From: Sphingomonas ginsenosidimutans
GTDB lineage: Bacteria; Pseudomonadota; Alphaproteobacteria; Sphingomonadales; Sphingomonadaceae
Assembly: GCF_002374835.1 (NCBI RefSeq)
Contig: NZ_NWVD01000003.1
Location: 1 to 64,000, forward strand
Reading direction: 5' to 3'
Length of the DNA: 64,000 bases
Under the pieces are notes generated by a model. It was not told the DNA's origin. It searched no databases and worked only from the letters and a program-made list of their open reading frames with translations. Shown here piece by piece: positions 52,665 to 60,999 of this stretch (positions are counted from its first letter, which is position 1; each line of letters begins with the position of its first letter). The translations under genes and the position numbers were made by a program.

Positions 52665-54212
52665 ATGGCTACCGTCAGCAGCACCAGCAGCAGCTCGTCC
52701 ACGAGCACCACGTCCGCCGCGACGACGGCCAAGACGTCGGCGGCGGCGCTGGCCAGCAAGACCGCCAAGTCGCTGCTCGATTCGCTCAACGGCAGCGACA
52801 ATATCGATACCGGCGCGCTGGTCGGCCAGCTGGTCGATGCGCAGTTCGCGACCCGCAAGGCGCAGCTGGCGGCCAAGAGCGATCAGCTGACCGCGCAGAT
52901 TTCCGGCGTGTCGACGATCAAGGACACGATCGCCACCTTCACCAAGGCGGTGAAGTCGCTGGCCGACGGCGGCACACTGACGTCGCAGCCGGTCAGCAGC
53001 AACGCCGCGGCGATCACCGGCACGACGATATCGGGCGCGTCGATCGCGGACCTCAACACCACCATCAAGGTGACCGCGCTCGCCACCGCGCAGGTCAGCA
53101 CTAGCGCTAAGGTGACGTCGCCGGGCACCGCGACCTTCGGCACCGGCACGCTGACGCTGAAGCTAGGCACCGCCACCTACGGCAGCGACGGCCAGATGAC
53201 CGGCTTCACCACCGGGACCAACGCCGACAATTCGGCCAAGTCGTTCGACATCGCGATCGATTCCAGCAACAACACGCTGTCGGGGATCGCCGCAGCGATC
53301 AACGCGAAGAAGACCGGCGTCACCGCATCGGTGCTGACCGATGCCGACGGATCGGCGTTCCTGTCGCTGAAGGGCGCGACCGGCACGCAATCGGCGTTCC
53401 AGCTGACCGCGGACGATCCGGCCAGCGACCTGGGCAAGTTCGACGTCCGCGCGCGCGGGTCCGGCGATCCGGCCACGCTGCCCACCAAGCTGACCGGACA
53501 GGCCGCCAATGCGGTGCTGGACGTCGATGGCGCCCGCGTCGAGCGCGCCTCGAACGAGGTGACCGATCTGGTCGCGGGGGTGAAGCTGTCGCTGACCGGC
53601 ACCGGCACCGCGACGCTGACCGCCAAGCGCCCCACCGCGCAGCTGACCGACGCGGTCAAGGCGTTCGTGGAAACCTATAATCAGGTGCTGGCGGTCGTGA
53701 AGGAACAGACCGACCCGATCAACGGCAAGCTGCGCGGCGATACGGCGGCGCGCGCGCTCCAGCGCACGCTCCAGTCGCTTTCCAGCACCTCGCTGCTGCC
53801 CAATGCCGCCAGCGGCACGCCCTCCTCGCTCGCCGCGATCGGGGTCCGCACGCTCAAGGACGGCACGCTGGAGGTCGACGACAAGGCGCTGTCCGCCGCG
53901 ATGACGCGCTCGCCCGACGCGATCGAGGCGATGTTCGCCTACAGCCCGGTCAGCAAGACCGGCCTGTACCAGGTGATGCAGTCGATCCAGCTCAACAGCA
54001 GCAGCTCACTGTACGGGCTGGGCGCCTCGACCAACGCCTATCGCGAGGCGCAGGCCGATCTGACCAAGCGGCAGTCGACGCTGGACGATCAGGTGACCCG
54101 CACGACCGATCGCATGACGCAGCAATTCTCCAGCATGGGCGCGCGCGTCAACGCCTACAAGACGACGCAATCCTTCATGGATCAGCAGATCAAGACCTGG
54201 ACGAAGGGCTGA
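52665..54212 (+). CDS. fliD: Flagellar filament cap protein FliD
   Basis: 515 residues. Caps the growing filament. N-terminal Ser/Thr-rich export region, then IDTGALVGQLVDAQFATRKAQLAAKSDQLTAQISGVSTIKD, the FliD N domain; C-terminal domain TDAVKAFVETYNQVLAVVKEQTD and QADLTKRQSTLDDQVTRTTDRM coiled coil. Under its own sigma-28 promoter as a late gene. Confidence 0.94.
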   Translation: MATVSSTSSSSSTSTTSAATTAKTSAAALASKTAKSLLDSLNGSDNIDTGALVGQLVDAQFATRKAQLAAKSDQLTAQISGVSTIKDTIATFTKAVKSLADGGTLTSQPVSSNAAAITGTTISGASIADLNTTIKVTALATAQVSTSAKVTSPGTATFGTGTLTLKLGTATYGSDGQMTGFTTGTNADNSAKSFDIAIDSSNNTLSGIAAAINAKKTGVTASVLTDADGSAFLSLKGATGTQSAFQLTADDPASDLGKFDVRARGSGDPATLPTKLTGQAANAVLDVDGARVERASNEVTDLVAGVKLSLTGTGTATLTAKRPTAQLTDAVKAFVETYNQVLAVVKEQTDPINGKLRGDTAARALQRTLQSLSSTSLLPNAASGTPSSLAAIGVRTLKDGTLEVDDKALSAAMTRSPDAIEAMFAYSPVSKTGLYQVMQSIQLNSSSSLYGLGASTNAYREAQADLTKRQSTLDDQVTRTTDRMTQQFSSMGARVNAYKTTQSFMDQQIKTWTKG

Positions 54213-54213
54213 C

Positions 54214-54612
54214 ATGGCATACGCATCCGCCCTGTTGCGCGATCCGGCGCGCACCTATCGCGACATCGACCTGGCCGGGCGCACCGCCGCGGCCGATGGA
54301 CCGGCGCTGGTGCAGCTGCTGTACGAGGAACTGATGCAGGCGCTGCGCGTCGCCGCCTGGGCCGCCGACCGCGACCAATATACCACCAAGAGCGAGCGCG
54401 TGACCCGCGCCACCGCGATCCTGTTCGCGCTGGAGGCGAACCTCGATTTCGAGCGCGGCGGCGCGGTGTCGCAGGCGCTGGCGCGCTTCTACGCCGGCTG
54501 CCGCAAGCAGGTGGTGGAAGCCGCGATCGGATCGAATGGCGACCGCTTCCGCGCGGTCGCCGCCGAGTTGGAGGAGATCGCCGGCGCGTGGCGACAGGCA
54601 CGCGCCGCCTGA
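54214..54612 (+). CDS. fliS: Flagellin chaperone FliS
   Basis: 132 residues, all helical. Binds flagellin C-termini before export. GPALVQLLYEELMQALRVAAW and TRATAILFALEANLDFERGGAVSQALARFY match FliS. Starts 1 bp after fliD, the normal pair. Last gene of the flagellar cluster. Confidence 0.9.
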   Translation: MAYASALLRDPARTYRDIDLAGRTAAADGPALVQLLYEELMQALRVAAWAADRDQYTTKSERVTRATAILFALEANLDFERGGAVSQALARFYAGCRKQVVEAAIGSNGDRFRAVAAELEEIAGAWRQARAA

Positions 54613-54642
54613 GCGGTTATCGTCCGGTCGACCGATCCAAGG

Positions 54643-54726
54643 CCGTCATCCCAGCGCAGGCTGGGATCTCCCGGCGACGGCAGCGGGCAGGAGCTGCCGG
54701 ATCCCCAGCCTGCGCTGGGCCGACGG
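54643..54726. repeat. Long REP-like palindrome
   Basis: CCAGCGCAGGCTGG (54651-54664) and CCAGCCTGCGCTGG (54705-54718) are perfect 14-bp inverted arms; outer CCGTC/GACGG and inner GGCAGC/GCTGCC arms extend it. Starts CCGTCATCCC, like the element at 11104. It lies between convergent fliS and the ZntB-like gene and may end both transcripts. Confidence 0.65.
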
Positions 54727-54778
54727 TTTCGATCAGGTGGGTCGAACGCACGATACGCGCTGACGCGCCCCCGCGCGC

Positions 54779-55735
54779 CTACCCGCGAAACCAGTGCCGC
54801 CGCAGGAAATAGATCGTCACCCCCGCCGCCACCGCGGCGCATATCCCCATCACCGCGTCAAACGCCCATGGCTGATCGGCATAGGGCAGCCCCTTCACGT
54901 TCATCCCGTACAGGCCGGTGATGAACGTCAGCGGCAGGAACACCATCGCGACGATCGCGATCACCAGGCTGCGCTGATCGAGCTGTTCGGCGCGCAGGTC
55001 GGTCAGCGCCTCGTGCATCAGCGCGGCCCGCTCGCGGATCGCCTCCACCTCCTCGGCCATGCGCGCCGCGCGGTCGGCGGCGGCGGCCAGATGCGCGCGG
55101 TCGTCGTCGGCCAGCCAGTCGCCCGGCAGCGCCGCCAGCCGTTCCAGCGCGGTCCGCTGCGGGTTCAGGAACCGGCGATAGGTGATCGATTCCGACCGCA
55201 CCTTCGTCACCCCGCGGCGCAGTTCGAACACGCGATCGGTGCGCAGGCCCTGTTCGCAATCGTCCAGCCAGTCGCCCAGGTCGGCGACGACCGGGTCGAG
55301 ATCCTCGGTGATCGCGGTGGCGAAGGCGGCGATCAGGTCGCCGGGATCGCGCAATTCGCCCGCCTTCACCGCCGCGACGACGTCTCCCATGGCGACCAGG
55401 TGCTTGCGCGTCACCGACACCACGCGGCCCTTGGCGGCCCAGATGCGGATCGACGCCAGCACGTCGGACGATCCGACATCCTCGTCGGTGCGCCCGCGCA
55501 GGTTCACGAACGCGCTGTCGCCCATCTTCTCGCAGCGCGGGCGCGTCTCCCCGGCGGTTAGCGCGTCGACGACATAGGCGGGCAGTTGCGCCTCGTCGCG
55601 CAGCCACGTCTGCGCATGGTCGGTGTTGGTGGTCAGGTGCACCCAGACGAACGGCGCCCCGCACGTCAGCGCGCCAGCGACCGGCACCTGCTCCGCGCGG
55701 CCCTCCGCCGTGATCCGCCAAGCATAGCCGCTCAT
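54779..55735 (-). CDS. CorA/ZntB family divalent cation transporter
   Basis: 318 residues. N-terminal cytoplasmic funnel, then two C-terminal helices. The GMN selectivity motif is at 277-279 (FITGLYGMNV) at the end of the first helix. Residues around SVTRKHLVAMGDV and PGDWLADDDRAHLAAAADRA fit the ZntB (zinc) branch better than CorA. Overlaps the siroheme gene stop by four bases (ATGA). Confidence 0.87.
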   Translation of the reverse strand: MSGYAWRITAEGRAEQVPVAGALTCGAPFVWVHLTTNTDHAQTWLRDEAQLPAYVVDALTAGETRPRCEKMGDSAFVNLRGRTDEDVGSSDVLASIRIWAAKGRVVSVTRKHLVAMGDVVAAVKAGELRDPGDLIAAFATAITEDLDPVVADLGDWLDDCEQGLRTDRVFELRRGVTKVRSESITYRRFLNPQRTALERLAALPGDWLADDDRAHLAAAADRAARMAEEVEAIRERAALMHEALTDLRAEQLDQRSLVIAIVAMVFLPLTFITGLYGMNVKGLPYADQPWAFDAVMGICAAVAAGVTIYFLRRHWFRG

Positions 55736-56505
55736 CGCATCATCGCCACATCGACCACCCGTTCCCCCGACGCCGCCGTCGCCGGGGGCGCGTCGGTCGC
55801 TTCGCGCGCGGCATCGGCGCGCGCGCGGTCCAGGATCGCGCGCGGCACGTCGGCGCGGTGCGTGACCCGGTCCGCCCCCGCCAGCCAGCGCGCGTGGCGC
55901 AGCGTCAGGTCGTCGGGATCGCGCGACGCCAGCACGATCCGCCGCACCGCCCCCGCGCCATCGTCGCCGGTCAGCGCCGCCAGCACCTCCACGTCGCCGT
56001 GATCGTCGAGCGGATCGAGCGCGCCGCCCGGCGCCAGTGCCGCCGCTATCGCCCGCCGCCGCGCCGCGCCGTCGGGGAACCGCGCGCGCAGTCCCCCCCG
56101 CGCCGCATACAGCCCGCGCGCCAGCTGCCCCAGCGACGCGGGCAGCAGCCCCTCCAGCCGCTGGCGCAGCGCCGCCGCCAGCCCGGCGGACACGCCCCCG
56201 GTGCCTATCGCGATCAGCACCGGGTCGCGATCGACGATCGCTGGCAGCGTGAAATCGCACAATTCGGGGCGGTCGACCGCATTGACCAGCACCCCGCGCG
56301 CCTTGAGCCGCGCGACCGCCGCCTCGTCGTCCGCGACGATCGCCAGCACCGCCGCGGCCTCGTCCTCGCCGACGATCCTCGCGCCGGCGCGCTCCAGCAA
56401 CCGGCGCTTGGCGGCCGCCGCCTCGCCCTCCCCTACCAGGATGACGGCGCGCCCGGCCAGCCGCACGAATAGCGGCAGGCTGTTGAGCGGGGCGGGCGCG
56501 CTCAC
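55732..56505 (-). CDS. CysG-type siroheme protein with a remnant methyltransferase domain
   Basis: 257 residues. The N-terminal domain is precorrin-2 dehydrogenase/ferrochelatase: SLPLFVRLAGRAVILVGEGEAAAAK and GTGGVSAGLAAALRQRLEGLLP. After residue 187 about 50 residues (SRDPDDLTLRHARWLAGADRV, then PRAILDRARADA) resemble only the first part of SUMT (GPGDPDLLTLRALR), after which the protein ends. So the uroporphyrinogen methylase half is a stub. GTG start at 56505, 4 bp after lysA; no ATG fits. Confidence 0.82.
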   Translation of the reverse strand: MSAPAPLNSLPLFVRLAGRAVILVGEGEAAAAKRRLLERAGARIVGEDEAAAVLAIVADDEAAVARLKARGVLVNAVDRPELCDFTLPAIVDRDPVLIAIGTGGVSAGLAAALRQRLEGLLPASLGQLARGLYAARGGLRARFPDGAARRRAIAAALAPGGALDPLDDHGDVEVLAALTGDDGAGAVRRIVLASRDPDDLTLRHARWLAGADRVTHRADVPRAILDRARADAAREATDAPPATAASGERVVDVAMMR

Positions 56506-56509
56506 GCCG

Positions 56510-57766
56510 TTACAGCCACTCGGGAACGCGCTCGGCCGCCAGGATCGTCTCGGCCGCGATCCGGTCGGCGACCACGGCATAACGATCGCCATCGACCAGC
56601 ACCTCGGGCACCAGCGCGCGGCTGTTGTACGTCGATGCCATCGTCGCGCCATAGGCGCCGGCGGTGCGGAACACCGCCAGATCGCCCTTCGCCACCCGGT
56701 CCACCTCGCGCGCCATCGCGAAGGTGTCGCCGGTCTCGCACACCGGGCCGGCGATGTTCGCGGTCATCCGCGCGCCATCGGGGGTCACCGCCGCGAAATC
56801 GTGCCATGCGTCGTACAGCGCCGGACGCGCCAGATCGTTCATCGCCGCATCGACGATGACATAGGGGTGGACGACACCGGGCTTGACCCAGATCACCCTG
56901 GTCAGCAGCACGCCGGCATTGCCCGCGATCGCGCGCCCCGGCTCGAACATCAGCCGGACGTCCCAGCCCTTCGTCGCGCGCTCCACCATCGCGCCGTAAT
57001 CGGCCAGCGTCGGGGGTACGTCGCCCGCCTTGTACGCCACGCCCACACCGCCGCCCAGGTCGACGCGCGCGATCCGGTGGCCCGCCGCGCGCAGCTCGTC
57101 GACCAGCCGCTTGACCCGCGCATAGGCGGCCTCCAGCGGCGCCAGGTCCATCAGCTGGCTGCCGATGTGGATCGCCACGCCTTCCAGCGACAGGCCGGGC
57201 AAGCCCGCCAGCCGCGCGAAGATCGCCGGCGCCTGGTCGATCGGCACGCCGAACTTGTTCTCCTTGCGCCCGGTCGAAATCTTGGCGTGGGTGCCGGCAT
57301 CGACGTCGGGGTTGACGCGCAGCACCGCGGTCGCGGTCAGCCCGCGTTCCGCCGCCAGCCGCGCCAAGACGACGCCTTCCTCCTCCAGCTCCAGGTTGAA
57401 CTGGCCGATCCCGGCCTCCAGCCCGCGGACCAGCTCCTCCTCGGTCTTGCCGACGCCCGAAAAGACGATGCCGTCGGCGGGCATCCCGGCCGCCAGCGCG
57501 CGCGCCATCTCGCCGCCGGACACCACGTCCGCGCCATAGCCTTCATGGGCCAGCACCCGCAGCACCGCCAGGTTCGGATTGGCCTTGATCGCATAGGCCA
57601 GGTGCGTGTCGGCGATCCCCGACAGGCCGTCGCGGAATTCCCGCGCGCGCTGCCGGAACGCGGCGGCGGAATAGACGTAGACGGGGGTGCCCACCTCGGC
57701 GGCGATCCGCGCCATCGGCACGCCTTCGCACCACAGCGCGCCGTCCTGGTAATGAAAATGATCCAT
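56510..57766 (-). CDS. lysA: Diaminopimelate decarboxylase
   Basis: 418 residues. Final step of lysine synthesis (meso-DAP to lysine), PLP-dependent fold type III. Catalytic Lys61 lies in YAIKANPN; HIGSQL, GGGVGVAYK, EPGRAIAGNAG and the CETGD cysteine region are all conserved. Follows the LptM-like lipoprotein, a gene order found in many proteobacteria. Confidence 0.96.
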   Translation of the reverse strand: MDHFHYQDGALWCEGVPMARIAAEVGTPVYVYSAAAFRQRAREFRDGLSGIADTHLAYAIKANPNLAVLRVLAHEGYGADVVSGGEMARALAAGMPADGIVFSGVGKTEEELVRGLEAGIGQFNLELEEEGVVLARLAAERGLTATAVLRVNPDVDAGTHAKISTGRKENKFGVPIDQAPAIFARLAGLPGLSLEGVAIHIGSQLMDLAPLEAAYARVKRLVDELRAAGHRIARVDLGGGVGVAYKAGDVPPTLADYGAMVERATKGWDVRLMFEPGRAIAGNAGVLLTRVIWVKPGVVHPYVIVDAAMNDLARPALYDAWHDFAAVTPDGARMTANIAGPVCETGDTFAMAREVDRVAKGDLAVFRTAGAYGATMASTYNSRALVPEVLVDGDRYAVVADRIAAETILAAERVPEWL

Positions 57767-57782
57767 GGTCGTCCGTATCGGG

Positions 57783-58025
57783 TCAGCTCGGGGGCAGGTC
57801 GAACGCGTCGTTCTGCCGTTCGTGCGAGCGGGTCATGATCTCGCTGTTGCGCTGCGGGCGTTCCTGCACCGACGGGGTCAGGAGGTCCGCGACGGTCGGC
57901 GTCGCAGGGGCGCCATACGGCGCTGCGGGCAATTGCTCACCCGCGGCCGGTTTCAGCGCCTGCGTCGATCCGCACGCCGCGAGCGGCAGCGCGGCCAGCA
58001 ACAGGGACCAGCGTGCGCGCGTCAT
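57783..58025 (-). CDS. Small lipoprotein, LptM/LppL-like
   Basis: 80 residues with a lipoprotein signal ending LAAC (Cys18). The mature part is Pro/Ala-rich, polar and probably unstructured. Position between argH and lysA matches the LptM (YifL/LppL) family, whose E. coli member aids LptD maturation in LPS export. Sequence alone is too short to be sure. Overlaps the argH stop by four bases. Confidence 0.72.
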   Translation of the reverse strand: MTRARWSLLLAALPLAACGSTQALKPAAGEQLPAAPYGAPATPTVADLLTPSVQERPQRNSEIMTRSHERQNDAFDLPPS

Positions 58026-59407
58026 GTGCGCGCCTCGCGCGCGGCGCGGATCGCGGCGCGGACATTGTCGGGGGCGGTCCCGCCGAAGCTCCGCCGGCTC
58101 GCCACCGAGGCATCGACCGACAGCACGCCATACACCGCATCGGTGATCCGCGCGTCGATCGCCTGCAGGTCCGCCAGCGGCACCGCGTCCAGCGTGCAGC
58201 CCAGCGCCTCGGCCCGCGCGACCGCGCGACCGGTGATGTGGTGCGCCTCGCGGAACGGCACGTTCGCCTCGCGCACCAGCCAGTCGGCCAGGTCGGTGGC
58301 GGTGGCATAGCCGCTTTCGGCGAGGCCGCGCATGCGGTCGGTGCGGAAGGTCGCGCTTTCGATCATGCCGGTCATCGCCGCGATCGAGATCGCCAGCAGG
58401 TCATGGCATTCGAACACCGGCGGCTTGTCGTCCTGCATGTCCTTCGAATAGGCCAGCGGCAGCCCCTTCATCGTCACCATCAGGCTGACGAGGCAGCCGG
58501 AAATGCGCCCCGCATGGCCGCGCACCAGCTCGGCGGCATCGGGGTTGCGCTTCTGCGGCATGATCGAGCTGCCGGTCGACCATTGGTCGGACAGCGCGAC
58601 GAAGCCGAACGGCTGCGACGCCCACAGCACGAATTCCTCCGCCAGCCGGCTGAGGTGGAGCGAGCATTGCACCGCCGCCATCAGGTAATCGAGCGCGAAG
58701 TCGCGGTCGCTGACCGAATCGAGGCTGTTGCGCGTTGGCCCGTCGAACCCCAGCGCCGCGGCGGTCGCGTGGCGATCGATCGGAAAGCCGGTGCCCGCCA
58801 GCGCCGCCGATCCCAGCGGGCACAGGTTGCCGCGCGCGCGATTGTCGCGGAACCGGCTGATGTCGCGCGACACCATCTCGTGATAGGCCATCAGGTGATG
58901 GCCCAGCGTCACTGGCTGCGCCGATTGCAGGTGGGTGAAGCCGGGCATCACGCTGCCGGCATGGTCCTCGGCGCGCGCCAGCAGCGCATCGTCCAGCGCG
59001 GCCAGCGCGGCCAGCACCTGGTCGGTCGCGTCGCGCACCCACAGGCGAAAATCGGTCGCGACCTGGTCGTTGCGGCTGCGCGCGGTGTGCAGCCGCCCGG
59101 CGGCGGGACCGATCGCGTCGGACAGCCGCGCCTCGGTCAGCATATGGATGTCCTCCATCGCCAGGTCGTCGGGCACTCCGTCCGCGGCATAGCCGGCCGC
59201 GACCTCTTCCAGCCCGGCGTCGATCGCGGCGACGTCATCGGCGGCGACGATCCCCTGCGCGCCCAGCATCGCGACATGCGCGCGGCTGCCCGCGACGTCC
59301 TGCCGCCACATCCGCTTGTCGAAGGGAATCGACGCGTTTATCTCACGCATCACGGCCGCCGGTCCTTCGGCGAACCGCCCGCCCCACATCTGGTTGGAAC
59401 CGCTCAT
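58022..59407 (-). CDS. argH: Argininosuccinate lyase
   Basis: 461 residues. Last step of arginine synthesis. Family signature [12 protein letters not shown], with [13 protein letters not shown] and TVTL-type [16 protein letters not shown] blocks. MWGGRF at residues 7-12 fixes the N-terminus. The ATG at 59407 overlaps the divergent tlpA ATG; GGGAGG lies just 1 nt before it, too close for a normal ribosome-binding site, so start may shift to Met7 (59389). Confidence 0.95.
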   Translation of the reverse strand: MSGSNQMWGGRFAEGPAAVMREINASIPFDKRMWRQDVAGSRAHVAMLGAQGIVAADDVAAIDAGLEEVAAGYAADGVPDDLAMEDIHMLTEARLSDAIGPAAGRLHTARSRNDQVATDFRLWVRDATDQVLAALAALDDALLARAEDHAGSVMPGFTHLQSAQPVTLGHHLMAYHEMVSRDISRFRDNRARGNLCPLGSAALAGTGFPIDRHATAAALGFDGPTRNSLDSVSDRDFALDYLMAAVQCSLHLSRLAEEFVLWASQPFGFVALSDQWSTGSSIMPQKRNPDAAELVRGHAGRISGCLVSLMVTMKGLPLAYSKDMQDDKPPVFECHDLLAISIAAMTGMIESATFRTDRMRGLAESGYATATDLADWLVREANVPFREAHHITGRAVARAEALGCTLDAVPLADLQAIDARITDAVYGVLSVDASVASRRSFGGTAPDNVRAAIRAAREART

Positions 59408-60008
59408 GGCCTCCCGCGTCGCGATCGTCTGTCTCCTGGGGGTCGCCGTCGCGACCGCGGCCTGCGATAGGGCGTCACCGGGCAACGGGCAAGCACAGGC
59501 GGACACCGCCGCCACGACGGCGGCCAGCCCGGACGAGGCCGCCCCCGCCAATGCCGGCGCCAGGAACGACAAGGTCGACCGCAGCCACAAGGGCGAGGGC
59601 GCGCCCGATGTCGCCTTCGCCGCGCCGGGCGGGAAGGAAGGTCCCGTGACGCTCGCCGCGTTCAAGGGCAAGCCGGTGCTGGTCAACCTGTGGGCGACGT
59701 GGTGCGCGCCGTGCGTCAAGGAAATGCCGACGCTCGACGCCGCCGCCGCGACGCTGGGCGATCGCGTGCCCGTGCTGGCGATCAGCCAGGACATGGACCC
59801 GGCCAAGGCGATCGCCTTCCTCGACCAGCGCAAATTCGCGCACCTGCGCCCCTATCTCGACGCCAAGCTGGGGCTGAGCCTCGCCTATGGCACCAACCTG
59901 CCGACGACGATCCTGTACGGCGCGGACGGCAAGGAAATCTGGCGCGTCACCGGCGACCTCGACTGGACCGGCGAGGAGGCGAAGGCGCTGCTCGCCGAGG
60001 CACGCTGA
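59406..60008 (+). CDS. TlpA-like disulfide reductase lipoprotein
   Basis: 200 residues. Lipoprotein signal with lipobox ATAAC (Cys20), a 40-residue Ala-rich linker, and a thioredoxin fold with [11 protein letters not shown] (CxxC at 100-103) and the cis-Pro region GTNLPTTIL. Likely reduces periplasmic disulfides, for example in cytochrome c maturation. Start codon overlaps that of argH in the palindrome CATG, leaving no intergenic promoter. Confidence 0.9.
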   Translation: MASRVAIVCLLGVAVATAACDRASPGNGQAQADTAATTAASPDEAAPANAGARNDKVDRSHKGEGAPDVAFAAPGGKEGPVTLAAFKGKPVLVNLWATWCAPCVKEMPTLDAAAATLGDRVPVLAISQDMDPAKAIAFLDQRKFAHLRPYLDAKLGLSLAYGTNLPTTILYGADGKEIWRVTGDLDWTGEEAKALLAEAR

Positions 60009-60054
60009 CGCCCGTACCGACCCCCGCGCACGGCGACCTGCTCGTCGCCCGCGT

Positions 60055-60136
60055 GTTCCGGCGCAGGCCGGGCCGGTGGCGGTCACGCGCAACGGCCGTG
60101 CCGCGCGCCACCCCGTGTTACGGCGAACGCCGGAAC
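60055..60136. repeat. REP-like inverted repeat
   Basis: GTTCCGGCG (60055-60063) and CGCCGGAAC (60128-60136) are perfect inverted ends, about 80 bp apart; inside, GCAGGCCGGGCC and GCCGTG segments give further weak pairing. Located between convergent tlpA and the small lipoprotein, the usual place for such elements. Confidence 0.45.
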
Positions 60137-60163
60137 CCAGGGCCACGCACGCATCGTGCGCGG

Positions 60164-60562
60164 TTACCGCGTCCCCTCATCCGCCGCGCGGCGGCGTTCG
60201 TCGTCGCGTGCACGTCCCCGCTCGCGCAGGTCGGCGCCGGCATCCTCCAGCGCGGCGCCCGCGTGGTCGCGCGCCGTGTCGACATGGCCGCGAATGTCGC
60301 GTTGCAGGTCGTCCGACGCGCGGTCCAGCCGGTCCGCGGCGCGGTCGAGCGAGCGCGCCGCCGCGCCGTCCAGCTGGTTGGCGACCGTGCCGGTCAGCGC
60401 ATCGACGCTGTCGACGACATTGCTGGTCGCGGCATGGACATCCGCAGCGATCGCATTGCCGGTACGTTCGGCATGATCCTCCACGCGGTCGCCGCACCCC
60501 GCCAGCGACAGCGCGGCGGCGGTGGCAACGGACAGGATGGCGAACGGCTTGACGGTCATCAT
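60164..60562 (-). CDS. Small lipoprotein, function unknown
   Basis: 132 residues. Lipobox LSLAGC (Cys23). The mature part is a series of amphipathic helices rich in Ala, Asp and Arg, with approximate heptads (TVANQLDGAAARSLDRAADRL), suggesting a coiled-coil rod in the periplasm. Ends in a strongly charged tail. ATG at 60562 has GGAG 5 nt upstream. No family recognised; could tie envelope to peptidoglycan like Lpp, by analogy only. Confidence 0.7.
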   Translation of the reverse strand: MMTVKPFAILSVATAAALSLAGCGDRVEDHAERTGNAIAADVHAATSNVVDSVDALTGTVANQLDGAAARSLDRAADRLDRASDDLQRDIRGHVDTARDHAGAALEDAGADLRERGRARDDERRRAADEGTR

Positions 60563-60630
60563 GGCATCTCCTTTGCCGATGCCCAATCCGCGACGCCGGC
60601 GTTTCGTTGCGCCCGCGTCCCGCCAGCCGC

Positions 60631-60999
60631 CTAGCCGGTCGCCTGGATCACGTCGTCCAGCCGCGCGCGCAGCATCCGCGGCGCACACGGCTTGGCGCAC
60701 ACCAGCGCGCCGGGGTAGCGGTCCTCCAGCCCCTGCCGGTCGGCATGGCCGGAATGGAAGATGATCGGCACCCCCGCCTTGGCCAGCCGGTCGGCGGCCG
60801 GGAACACCTCGCCGTCGCGCAGCCGCACGTCCAGGATCGCGCACAGGTAGAAGCCCGGCGGCTGGCGCTCCATCGCGTCCAGCGCCTCGGCCAGCGAGCT
60901 GTACGGCCCGTCGACCGACAGGCCGGCGTCCTCGACCGTCATCTGCACGTCCAGCGCAACGAACAGTTCGTCCTCGACCAGCAATACCGGCTTAGCCAT
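60631..60999 (-). CDS. Single-domain response regulator
   Basis: 122 residues, only a receiver domain. Acidic pair Glu9-Asp10, phospho-acceptor Asp57 (AILDVRL), Ser83 and Lys103 (CAKPC). No output domain. Its ATG lies inside the kinase 3' end (8-bp overlap), so it is the cognate partner of the CheB/CheR-type kinase, as often seen with HWE kinases. Confidence 0.9.
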   Translation of the reverse strand: MAKPVLLVEDELFVALDVQMTVEDAGLSVDGPYSSLAEALDAMERQPPGFYLCAILDVRLRDGEVFPAADRLAKAGVPIIFHSGHADRQGLEDRYPGALVCAKPCAPRMLRARLDDVIQATG

